Origin: Anaerolineales bacterium UBA6668
Lineage (GTDB): Bacteria > Chloroflexota > Anaerolineae > Anaerolineales > UBA6668
Direction: 5' to 3'
Assembly (NCBI GenBank): GCA_002455215.1
Contig: DKKK01000061.1
Coordinates: 1 to 6,137 of the forward strand
DNA: 6,137 nt
This document shows, piece by piece, positions 1-5,636 of this stretch (its first letter is position 1; every line of letters starts with the position of its first letter). The notes under the pieces are model-generated. The model made no database searches, was not told where the DNA came from, and worked only from the letters and a program-made list of their open reading frames with translations. Both the position numbers and the translations under genes were made by a program.

Positions 1-18
1 TTTGTCATTTCGAATGGG

Positions 19-40
19 TGCTAACAACGTAATGTTAGCA
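19..40. repeat. Hairpin inside the left arm of the palindromic element
   Basis: TGCTAACA (19-26) and TGTTAGCA (33-40) form a perfect 8-bp stem around a 6-base loop ACGTAA. It sits in the extra bases that separate the two conserved blocks of the left arm, as if inserted there. No T-run follows, so it is not a canonical terminator. Confidence 0.6.
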
Positions 41-56
41 AGAGTGAGAAATCTTT

Positions 57-69
57 GATATTCGGCACG
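57..69. repeat. Left half of a 13-bp inverted repeat (partner 492-504)
   Basis: GATATTCGGCACG at 57-69 is the exact reverse complement of CGTGCCGAATATC at 492-504. Related but shorter strings also occur at 249-260 (GTGCCGAGTATA) and 383-391 (GCCGAATAT). The pair is about 420 bp apart, too far for a simple hairpin. It could mark the ends of a degraded miniature element or simply two opposed copies of a local repeat. Confidence 0.5.
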
Positions 70-75
70 CGTTAG

Positions 76-95
76 ATTCGGTATCTATACCGAAT
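76..95. repeat. Perfect 9-bp inverted repeat
   Basis: ATTCGGTAT (76-84) and ATACCGAAT (87-95) are perfect reverse complements with only two bases between them. This is either a protein-binding palindrome or part of the repeat element's core. As RNA the loop would need to open by one pair. No regulator gene in the window suggests a ligand. Confidence 0.55.
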
Positions 96-101
96 TTCGA
101 T

Positions 102-131
102 TTGCTTTTTTTCCTTAAGGGAAAAAAGCAA
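102..131. repeat. 30-bp near-perfect palindrome at the core of the element
   Basis: The arms TTGCTTTTTTTCC and GGGAAAAAAGCAA surround a central TTAA, giving 15 paired positions if TTAA is included, with one T-G mismatch (112 with 121). A looser relative lies at 347-366. The T-rich and A-rich arms make it symmetrical on both strands. It could extrude as a cruciform or, when transcribed, fold into an A/U-rich hairpin. A bidirectional terminator is possible, but the stem has few G-C pairs and no T-run follows it directly. Confidence 0.6.
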
Positions 132-278
132 TTTTCACCGTACCTAATATAGCATGCTGGGCTGGATTTCTCCTTTTAGTCGAAATGACCCGAAAATCAG
201 ACAGTCTTAAGCGATGGTCAGTGCTATGCAAAAGCGTAACTCTTATTCGTGCCGAGTATATGCAGATGATTTGGTGAA

Positions 279-298
279 ACCGCGAAAAAATACGCGGT
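279..298. repeat. Short GC-capped hairpin
   Basis: ACCGCG (279-284) and CGCGGT (293-298) form a perfect 6-bp stem around an 8-base A-rich loop. It stands out as a GC island in AT-rich surroundings. No T-run follows, so a terminator role is weakly supported. Confidence 0.4.
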
Positions 299-324
299 AA
301 TTCAATAGTTGACATGACTTAACC

Positions 325-335
325 GTATCCAATAT
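325..335. repeat. Left half of an 11-bp inverted repeat (partner 508-518)
   Basis: GTATCCAATAT at 325-335 is the exact reverse complement of ATATTGGATAC at 508-518. The partner lies only three bases beyond the 13-bp repeat copy at 492-504, so two different inverted pairs converge on 492-518. This suggests an inverted, rearranged copy of material that also lies to the left. Confidence 0.45.
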
Positions 336-346
336 CGAAGGGTGAC

Positions 347-366
347 CTTTTTTCTAGGGGAAAAAG
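347..366. repeat. A/T-rich hairpin related to the 102-131 palindrome
   Basis: CTTTTTTC (347-354) and GGAAAAAG (359-366) form an 8-bp stem with one T-G pair around the loop TAGG. Like the palindrome at 102-131 it has a T-run arm, a short G/C centre, an A-run arm and then GCA. Looser matches continue on both sides (GTATC about 20 bases before, AATAT about 20 bases after), so 81-150 and 325-391 may be diverged direct copies of one unit of about 70 bp. Confidence 0.45.
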
Positions 367-425
367 CACAATCTCCATGTGAGCCGAATATTCTCCGAAT
401 TCTCCGGTAACCCTACCTGTTTTCA

Positions 426-436
426 TCAGGTATAAT
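426..436 (+). promoter_or_regulatory. Probable -10 region for the O-acyltransferase unit
   Basis: TCAGGTATAAT ends in a consensus TATAAT (431-436) about 160 bp before the MBOAT start. The same 11 bases occur at 3299-3309 before the next unit, which is the best reason to believe both. No good -35 is present at the expected distance (408-413 reads TAACCC). A small inverted repeat, ACCTG/CAGGT (415-419 and 427-431), overlaps the box and could be an operator or be accidental. If it is used, the transcript has a leader of roughly 150 nt. Confidence 0.5.
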
Positions 437-594
437 TGCGCTTCGATTGAAACTTTGTTTTCTGTACTTGACATGGGTGGTGTTTGGCATACGTGCCGAA
501 TATCGCTATATTGGATACACATTCAGCAATACGATTTTGCAAGTGTACAAACTTTAACGTGGTTTTCCAAAACATCAATTTTTTTTATTGAAAT

Positions 595-2043
595 ATGGTC
601 TTCAGTTCCATCCCGTTTATTTTCTTTTTCTTACCTTTGGTATTGGTGACGGTACTCATTACCCCACGTAAATTTCATAACTATTTTCTACTGGCTTACA
701 GTCTGTTTTTTTATGTTTGGGGTGAAGGGAAAACAGCCTTGCTGATGCTCTTTGTGATTGTGGGTGATTACACATTGGCTATGTTGATGCAGTATGCCAA
801 CCCAAAGTATCGAAAATTATGGCTAATCTTAACGCTGGTTTTTGATTTAGGCATCTTAGGGATTTTTAAATACTCCGGTTTTATCGTCAAAAATATCAAT
901 ACATTGACACACCTGCTCGGTTTGAGTGTTCACTTTCCAGTTCCGCACATTGAGCTACCCATCGGTATATCATTTTTTACCTTTCAATCCATGTCTTACA
1001 CCTTGGATGTTTACCTTGGGCGCTTTCGGGCACAACCCAATCCCATCAAAATTGCCTTTTTTGTCTCATTATTCCCGCACTTGGTAGCAGGTCCGATTGT
1101 GCGCTACGCCAACATTGCCGATGAAATAGATGAAAGACATGCAACGCCCAACGATTTTGCCTTTGGTATTCGCCGTTTTATCATCGGATTTGGCAAGAAA
1201 GTGCTGATTGCGGATAACCTTGCATTTGTTGCAGATTTGGTGTTTTCGCAGAAAATCCATGATATCAGCACGAGTTTGGCATGGCTGGGCATTCTAGCAT
1301 ATGCGCTTCAAATTTTCTTCGATTTTTCCGGTTACTCCGACATGGCAATCGGCATTGCCCGCATGTTGGGTTTTCACTTTCCCGAAAATTTCAATACCCC
1401 CTATATCGCCAACTCTGTGCAGGACTTTTGGCGGCGCTGGCACATTTCGTTATCCAACTGGTTTCGTGATTATGTGTATGTACCGCTGGGTGGAAACCGT
1501 AAGGGCGAGCGGCGCACCTATCTCAACCTGCTGATTGTCTTCTTTCTCACTGGCTTGTGGCATGGCGCCAGTTGGAATTTTGTCATTTGGGGTTTGTGGC
1601 ACGGGTTATTTTTAATCTTAGAACGTCTTGTATTGAAAAATATACTCGAAAAGGTTTGGATGCCAATTCGGCATATTTACACGTTATTGGTGGTGCTCAT
1701 TGGCTGGGTCTTTTTTCGCTCTCCAGATTTAAAAACATCCATCGTCTATTTGCAAAAATTATTTGTCGTTTCAGCCGGAAATGGTGTTCAAACAGTTGCG
1801 CTCACAATGGATGCCAAACTGTGGTTATTATTCTGCGTGGCTATCGTCCTATCTACCCCACTGATGTTTTGGCTATTTGAAAAATTGAACCACTGGTTAC
1901 GCAATCTGACACCTATCCAGATGCTTTGGAAGGATAGAATTTTTGCGATTGGACAATTGACTGGCACACAAGCGATTTTTCTCTACTCCTTGATGAACTT
2001 GGCTTCAACATCCTACAGCCCGTTCATTTACTTTAATTTCTAA
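595..2043 (+). CDS. MBOAT family O-acyltransferase (AlgI-like)
   Basis: A polytopic inner-membrane protein of 482 residues that in known systems passes acetyl groups from a cytoplasmic donor to the periplasmic or outer face for O-acetylation of an exopolysaccharide or wall polymer. The start MVFSS followed by a hydrophobic helix is typical of AlgI proteins and fixes the start, although no Shine-Dalgarno sequence precedes it. The family signature is clear: GPIVRY near residue 165, FFDFSGYSDMAIG near 240, then FWRRWHIS with His283 and LTGLWHGASW with His323. The latter corresponds in position and context to the catalytic His322 of Pseudomonas AlgI. A third His lies in GLWHG (336). Roughly ten or more membrane helices are evident. 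AlgI is about 520 residues, so this one is slightly short but complete. The next gene, 10 bp downstream, encodes the usual SGNH partner. The acceptor glycan is unknown, and alginate itself is not implied because no alginate genes are visible. Confidence 0.93.
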   Translation: MVFSSIPFIFFFLPLVLVTVLITPRKFHNYFLLAYSLFFYVWGEGKTALLMLFVIVGDYTLAMLMQYANPKYRKLWLILTLVFDLGILGIFKYSGFIVKNINTLTHLLGLSVHFPVPHIELPIGISFFTFQSMSYTLDVYLGRFRAQPNPIKIAFFVSLFPHLVAGPIVRYANIADEIDERHATPNDFAFGIRRFIIGFGKKVLIADNLAFVADLVFSQKIHDISTSLAWLGILAYALQIFFDFSGYSDMAIGIARMLGFHFPENFNTPYIANSVQDFWRRWHISLSNWFRDYVYVPLGGNRKGERRTYLNLLIVFFLTGLWHGASWNFVIWGLWHGLFLILERLVLKNILEKVWMPIRHIYTLLVVLIGWVFFRSPDLKTSIVYLQKLFVVSAGNGVQTVALTMDAKLWLLFCVAIVLSTPLMFWLFEKLNHWLRNLTPIQMLWKDRIFAIGQLTGTQAIFLYSLMNLASTSYSPFIYFNF

Positions 2044-2053
2044 GAGGGCTAAC

Positions 2054-3190
2054 ATGAAGCAAAAACATTCGACACCCCTCCACAATTGGATACAAATTGT
2101 ATTATTCTTCTGTATTATCTGCATACCGGCTATTTTGATGTTTGCCCTGCCGCCCAAAGCCACTTCTGAGCGAGAACGAAGAAACCTAGCGAAACCACCT
2201 TATTATGGCACGGATGGCTTTTCATCTTTTAAAAGGCGCGTGCAAGAATACCTGCAAGACCACTTTGGTCTACGAGACGAAATGATTTTGGCAAATAGCT
2301 ATGTGGATTACGCGGTTTTTTCCAGAGCTGAACGCCGTAGCAGTGGAATTGACCTAAAGGGACAGGTGGTGATTGGTAAAGATGGTTGGTTTTTTAGCAA
2401 TGTGGACCACGCGATGGAAAATTATCGGGGCGCTATCACCATCACGCCTGAAGAAATGCAACGGCTAGTGCAACGGTTTGTAGAGCGGAAAGCATACTTT
2501 GAATCTCAAGGAATTGCTTATTATCTAATCATCCCACCCGATAAAGAATTGATCTACCCCGAGTACATCCCGGAAAGATATCAGGTTTTGCAGGAAAATC
2601 ACACCTTATTTGACCAATTGGCGGTAGAACTGCAACGCAATGGCATCCTGTTGTGGGACATGCGCCCAGCCCTGATTGACGCCAAAGCGACTAGCACGGT
2701 GTATATGAAAACAGACACCCATTGGTCCGATTGGGGCGGGTATGTCGGTTATCAGCAAATGATTGCCGCGCTCAATCGTCAATTTCCAGAGATAGAAACG
2801 GTTCCCCACGAGCGATTTACGCAATCTATTATCCACATTTCTGAAGGGGATATGGCAGTTTTGTTGGGCTTATTTGGTATTATTCGCGAAGACAAAGAAA
2901 TTTGGAAATTAGACCAGCCCTGTGCGCAACAACAACCGTACCCGTGGGGCGGCGACGACAAATCTTTCTATTACCGCTGTGAAACAGGCAAGCACAAGGT
3001 CGTTATTTTTGCCGATTCCTTCATCGTAGCGCCGCGTCAAGGCTTGACCGAATCCTTTCAGGAGACAGTCATTTTACGAAAGTGGTACGACCCAACCATT
3101 GCCGAGCAATTGGTAAAAGACTTCCAACCGACCATTGTGATTGACCAAATCGTGGGGCGCAAACTTTGGTACTTATTAGAAAGGGAATAG
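2054..3190 (+). CDS. AlgJ/AlgX-like SGNH-fold acetyltransferase, membrane-anchored
   Basis: A 378-residue protein with an N-terminal hydrophobic segment (about 12-32) that likely anchors it with the catalytic domain outside the membrane. Features expected of the AlgJ/AlgX/DltD-like SGNH group are: RRNLAKPP and an FGLRDE region after the anchor, GKDGWFF (108-114), PPDKE (161-165), the DxH pair in TDTHW (Asp221, His223) and the nucleophile motif ADSF with Ser322. These match the Asp-His-Ser triad known in AlgX and AlgJ. The usual GDS glycine is alanine here (Ala320). No C-terminal carbohydrate-binding domain like that of AlgX is present. AGGG at 2045-2048, five bases before the ATG, supports the start. 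It presumably works with the MBOAT upstream to O-acetylate an exported polysaccharide, and would be co-transcribed with it. Whether it transfers acetyl to polymer or only relays it cannot be told from sequence. Confidence 0.88.
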   Translation: MKQKHSTPLHNWIQIVLFFCIICIPAILMFALPPKATSERERRNLAKPPYYGTDGFSSFKRRVQEYLQDHFGLRDEMILANSYVDYAVFSRAERRSSGIDLKGQVVIGKDGWFFSNVDHAMENYRGAITITPEEMQRLVQRFVERKAYFESQGIAYYLIIPPDKELIYPEYIPERYQVLQENHTLFDQLAVELQRNGILLWDMRPALIDAKATSTVYMKTDTHWSDWGGYVGYQQMIAALNRQFPEIETVPHERFTQSIIHISEGDMAVLLGLFGIIREDKEIWKLDQPCAQQQPYPWGGDDKSFYYRCETGKHKVVIFADSFIVAPRQGLTESFQETVILRKWYDPTIAEQLVKDFQPTIVIDQIVGRKLWYLLERE

Positions 3191-3210
3191 CTTCGATAAT
3201 CGCAGAGCTA
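3188..3210 (+). other. Weak hairpin spanning the stop codon
   Basis: TAGCT (3188-3192) pairs with AGCTA (3206-3210), and CGA (3194-3196) pairs with TCG (3200-3202), with an internal mismatch. It overlaps the TAG stop of the SGNH gene. No T-run follows, so termination is doubtful. Confidence 0.25.
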
Positions 3211-3228
3211 TATACCCCGTAAGGTTCA

Positions 3229-3247
3229 GACAATTCTCTGGATTGTC
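3229..3247 (+). terminator. Candidate transcription terminator hairpin (weak)
   Basis: GACAATTC (3229-3236) and GGATTGTC (3240-3247) form an 8-bp stem with one G-U pair around a three-base loop. It lies between two apparent transcription units, where a terminator is expected. The following bases (GCTCCTAGC) contain no T-run, so it is not a canonical intrinsic terminator. It could instead be an RNA 3'-end stabiliser. Confidence 0.3.
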
Positions 3248-3298
3248 GCTCCTAGCAAAAACTGCGGCACAGAAAATACTTTTCTCTCCTTTTACTTT

Positions 3299-3309
3299 TC
3301 AGGTATAAT
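3299..3309 (+). promoter_or_regulatory. Probable -10 region for the second gene unit
   Basis: TCAGGTATAAT, with TATAAT at 3304-3309, lies about 36 bp before the start codon and matches the box at 426-436 over 11 bases. The -35 region at 17-bp spacing (3281-3286, TTTCTC) is poor, but the preceding stretch is T-rich. With transcription starting near 3316, the leader would be about 30 nt and would include the ribosome binding site AGGA at 3333-3336. Confidence 0.55.
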
Positions 3310-3344
3310 CTGGCAAACTTTTATTAAACTTCAGGAAAATTAGC

Positions 3345-4352
3345 ATGAAAAAATGGCAATTTTGGGTCGGGATGTTGATTGGTGCAATCTTCATCTACTG
3401 GACATTTAACGGGCTAGACTGGAAAGGCGCACTGGATGCGGCGCTCCACGCCAATTATTGGTGGGTGATCCCCGGCGTGTTGGCATATATGGCGGGTGTT
3501 TGGTTTCGGGCGTGGCGTTGGCATTACTTGCTCAAGCCGGTCAAGCCCATCTCTACCAACCAGATGTTCCCAATTGTCACCATTGGCTACATGGGCAACA
3601 ATATTTTTCCTGCCCGCGCCGGAGAAGTCCTTCGGGCTTGGTTGCTTAAGCACAAGCACGACATTCCCATCAGCGCATCACTGGCTACCATTGTGGTTGA
3701 ACGCATTTTTGATGGCATCACGATGTTGGCTTTTGTCGTGTTCAACTTGAATGAACTCGCCCGCCTGCAAGGGGATTCTGGCTATTTAGGTTCAATCCAG
3801 CAAGTAGCCTTGTACGGCACACTCGCATTTGGTGGCGCATTGCTGATATTTATCCTAGCCGCCATGTTTCCCCAAGTTGCCCGCAGAATCTATCACCCGC
3901 TTATAGAAAAACTGTTGCCAAAAAATTTCGGCATCAAAGTATTAGGTATTGCCGATCAATTTATGGATGGGCTGGCATCCTTGCGCTCGCCGCTGAATGT
4001 GCTGATGGTATTGATTTCATCGCTAGCAGTGTGGCTAGCGGAAACTTTGAAATATTGGTTTGTGATGTTGGGTTTCAACTTTTCCGTTAGTTTCTTTGCC
4101 CTGATGCTAATGAATGGGGTCGCCAACCTAGCCACCACCATCCCCGGTCCGCCGGGCAATGCAGGCACGTTTGATGCGCCCGGCATTGCAGTTTTGGTCG
4201 CTTATGGCGTGCCAAAGGAAATTGCCACCAGCTACACCTTAGTGCTTCACATTGCACTGTGGATCGTGCCCACTCTGCTCGGCGCGTTCTTCTTCCTGCG
4301 CGAAGGGCTAAGTTGGGACAAAGTGCAAGAAATGCAAAAAGAAGTGGAGTAA
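3345..4352 (+). CDS. Lysylphosphatidylglycerol-synthase-TM / UPF0104 family integral membrane protein
   Basis: A 335-residue multi-pass membrane protein of the family that includes the flippase half of MprF and the YbhN/UPF0104 proteins (Pfam LPG_synthase_TM). No aminoacyl-transferase domain is attached, so it is the stand-alone membrane form. The diagnostic blocks are present: GYMGNNIFPARAGEVLR (81-97), VVERIFDG (117-124) and, near the C-terminus, TTIPGPPGNAGTFDAPG (264-280). About seven or eight hydrophobic segments are seen. Family members are linked to lipid translocation or polyprenyl/lipid-linked sugar handling, but most stand-alone members have no proven substrate. AGGA at 3333-3336, eight bases before the ATG, supports the start. 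It heads a three-gene unit with only 3 bp before the next gene, so a shared pathway with the FAD enzyme is likely. Family assignment is firm; function is not. Confidence 0.88.
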   Translation: MKKWQFWVGMLIGAIFIYWTFNGLDWKGALDAALHANYWWVIPGVLAYMAGVWFRAWRWHYLLKPVKPISTNQMFPIVTIGYMGNNIFPARAGEVLRAWLLKHKHDIPISASLATIVVERIFDGITMLAFVVFNLNELARLQGDSGYLGSIQQVALYGTLAFGGALLIFILAAMFPQVARRIYHPLIEKLLPKNFGIKVLGIADQFMDGLASLRSPLNVLMVLISSLAVWLAETLKYWFVMLGFNFSVSFFALMLMNGVANLATTIPGPPGNAGTFDAPGIAVLVAYGVPKEIATSYTLVLHIALWIVPTLLGAFFFLREGLSWDKVQEMQKEVE

Positions 4353-4355
4353 ACC

Positions 4356-5636
4356 ATGAAAATCGGAATTATCGGCGCAGGGTTGACAGGGCTAACTGCC
4401 GCATTTGATTTAACCAAAGCCGGGCATGATGTCACCATTTTTGAAGCAACTGCGCAAGCCGGTGGTTTGGCGGCGGGTTTCAAGCCGGATGAATGGGCGT
4501 GGAGTCTAGAGCATTATTACCATCACTGGTTTACCACCGACCAAGATCTGCTCAAACTGGCAGATGAAATGGGCGTGCGCGACAAAATCATCTTCCCGCG
4601 CCCAGAAACTGTCGTGTATTTCGAAGGTAAATTCTACCCACTGGATTCACCCTTTGCCTTGTTGGGCTTCCCGGGCTTTAACCTGCTCGACAAAATTCGC
4701 TTTGGACTAACTTATATTTTCCTGAAGTTAATGAAAAACGGTACTTCACTGGAAAAACACACGGCAATGGATTGGATGGAACGCGCAATGGGAAAGCGGG
4801 TCAGCGATGTGCTGTGGCGCCCCATGCTGGAAGGCAAGTTTGGCAAGTATGCTAGGCAGGTGAACATGGCTTGGCTGTGGGCACGTATTACCACGCGTTC
4901 ACCCCGTTTGGGCACTTATCAAGGTGGATTCCAAGCCTTCTGTGATGAACTTGCCAACCAAGTGCAAAAGCGTGGTGCTGTCTTGCATTTCAATAGCTCC
5001 GTCAGCCGCGTTCAGCCTGGCGGGCAGGGGGTTGACTTGCAAGTGGGTAGTCAAACCCACCATTTTGACCGCGTACTCTCCACCACTTCGCCACGCCTGA
5101 TGGCAGAAATCACCCCCGCCTTGTCCGAAGCCTACCGCCAAAAACTGACCGGGTTGACCAATATGGGCGCTGTGGTTTTGATACTGGCACTCAAACACCA
5201 ACTGACTCAATCCTACTGGTTTAACCTACCCAAAGAAGCCGGTTACCCATTTTTGGCATTGGTGGAACATACCAATTTTTTGCCGCGCGAACATTATGGC
5301 GGCGACCACCTGATTTATCTAGGCGATTATTTGGAAACCGACCACCCACACTTTGAAATTGACAAAGACGCATTGGTGCAAAAATTCTTGCCTTCTCTCA
5401 AGCGTTTTAACCCGGATTTTTCCGCCGATTGGGTACGCGAAAGTTGGATTTTTCGCACGAAATATGCCCAGCCGATTCCTTTTCTCAACCACTCGCAAAA
5501 TATCCCCGCCTTGCGAACCGGCATTGCGGGCTTGTGGTTTGCCAGCATGAGCCAAGTTTACCCTTATGACCGTGGCACAAACTTTGCGGTTGAACTGGGG
5601 CGGCGCGTTGCCAGAGAGATTAGCCAATCAAAATGA
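4356..5636 (+). CDS. NAD(P)/FAD-dependent oxidoreductase (amine oxidase/protoporphyrinogen oxidase-like)
   Basis: A 426-residue soluble flavoprotein. It opens with a classic dinucleotide-binding Rossmann motif, GAGLTG (7-12), with an acidic residue at the end of the second strand (Glu30), followed by AGGLAAGF (35-42). An aromatic and His-rich block, EHYYHHWF (52-59), follows. Near the C-terminus YPYDRGTN (402-409) is the second FAD-contacting segment. This is the layout of the amine oxidase, protoporphyrinogen oxidase, phytoene desaturase and UDP-galactopyranose mutase superfamily. Many genomes label such genes protoporphyrinogen oxidase, but nothing here ties it to haem synthesis. Beside a membrane flippase-like protein, a lipid, isoprenoid or sugar-nucleotide substrate is at least as likely. 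GGAG at 4346-4349 gives a good start six bases downstream. Its stop overlaps the next start by four bases, implying translational coupling. Family firm, substrate unknown. Confidence 0.88.
   Translation: MKIGIIGAGLTGLTAAFDLTKAGHDVTIFEATAQAGGLAAGFKPDEWAWSLEHYYHHWFTTDQDLLKLADEMGVRDKIIFPRPETVVYFEGKFYPLDSPFALLGFPGFNLLDKIRFGLTYIFLKLMKNGTSLEKHTAMDWMERAMGKRVSDVLWRPMLEGKFGKYARQVNMAWLWARITTRSPRLGTYQGGFQAFCDELANQVQKRGAVLHFNSSVSRVQPGGQGVDLQVGSQTHHFDRVLSTTSPRLMAEITPALSEAYRQKLTGLTNMGAVVLILALKHQLTQSYWFNLPKEAGYPFLALVEHTNFLPREHYGGDHLIYLGDYLETDHPHFEIDKDALVQKFLPSLKRFNPDFSADWVRESWIFRTKYAQPIPFLNHSQNIPALRTGIAGLWFASMSQVYPYDRGTNFAVELGRRVAREISQSK

Larger units (their letters stand above)
4..189. repeat. Imperfect palindromic repeat element, MITE- or BIME-like
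   Basis: The outer arms GTCATTTCGA (4-13) and TCGAAATGAC (180-189) are perfect 10-bp inverted repeats. The inner arms GAGAAATC (46-53) and GATTTCTC (165-172) are perfect 8-bp inverted repeats in the same order. The right arm has 7 bases between its two blocks (173-179) and the left arm has 32 (14-45), which include a separate hairpin. The element therefore looks like two facing copies of one short GTCATTTCGA-N-GAGAAATC unit, the left copy carrying an insertion, around a core of about 110 bp with its own palindromes. Similar GTCATTTCGA...GAGAAATC units are known as dispersed intergenic repeats in several bacterial groups. There is no transposase, so mobility would depend on another locus. Confidence 0.65.
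1..594. other. Repeat-rich non-coding leader upstream of the MBOAT gene
   Basis: No reading frame here looks like a real protein. The short frames on either strand have no recognisable motif, no convincing ribosome binding site, and run through the hairpins. The stretch is AT-rich and holds several perfect or near-perfect inverted repeats (19-40, 76-95, 102-131, 279-298, 347-366), a larger palindromic element (4-189), two dispersed inverted pairs (57-69 with 492-504; 325-335 with 508-518) and one good promoter box (426-436). I read it as an intergenic region built up from decayed short repeats, with the promoter and a leader of roughly 150 nt for the downstream gene in its right half. The gene to the left of the window is not visible. 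Confidence 0.7.

Noticed and set aside
115..315. Antisense open frame of 66 codons in the leader
   Set aside because: It overlaps the palindromic element, starts inside the 102-131 palindrome and encodes no recognisable domain.
468..473. Consensus TTGACA as a -35 box for the MBOAT gene (a second TTGACATG occurs at 309-316)
   Set aside because: No acceptable -10 lies 16-18 bases downstream of this copy (491-496 reads ACGTGC), and the copy at 309 has only ATATCG. TATAAT at 431-436 is the better candidate.
319..522. Antisense open frame of 67 codons in the leader
   Set aside because: It runs straight through the hairpins and inverted repeats, has no recognisable motif and no convincing ribosome binding site. 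A frame this short is expected by chance.
1..594. CRISPR array or tandem repeat array
   Set aside because: The repeats are inverted or diverged, unevenly spaced and of different sequences. There is no regular repeat-spacer pattern and no cas gene.
4021..4040. Perfect 7-bp inverted repeat CGCTAGC/GCTAGCG with a 6-base loop
   Set aside because: It lies inside the coding sequence of the UPF0104-type gene, encodes ordinary residues and has no T-run or similar copy. It is most likely chance.
4356..5636. Calling the flavoenzyme protoporphyrinogen oxidase (hemG/hemY) or phytoene desaturase
   Set aside because: The superfamily is clear, but no haem or carotenoid genes are nearby and the visible motifs only establish FAD binding, so a specific substrate would be a guess.
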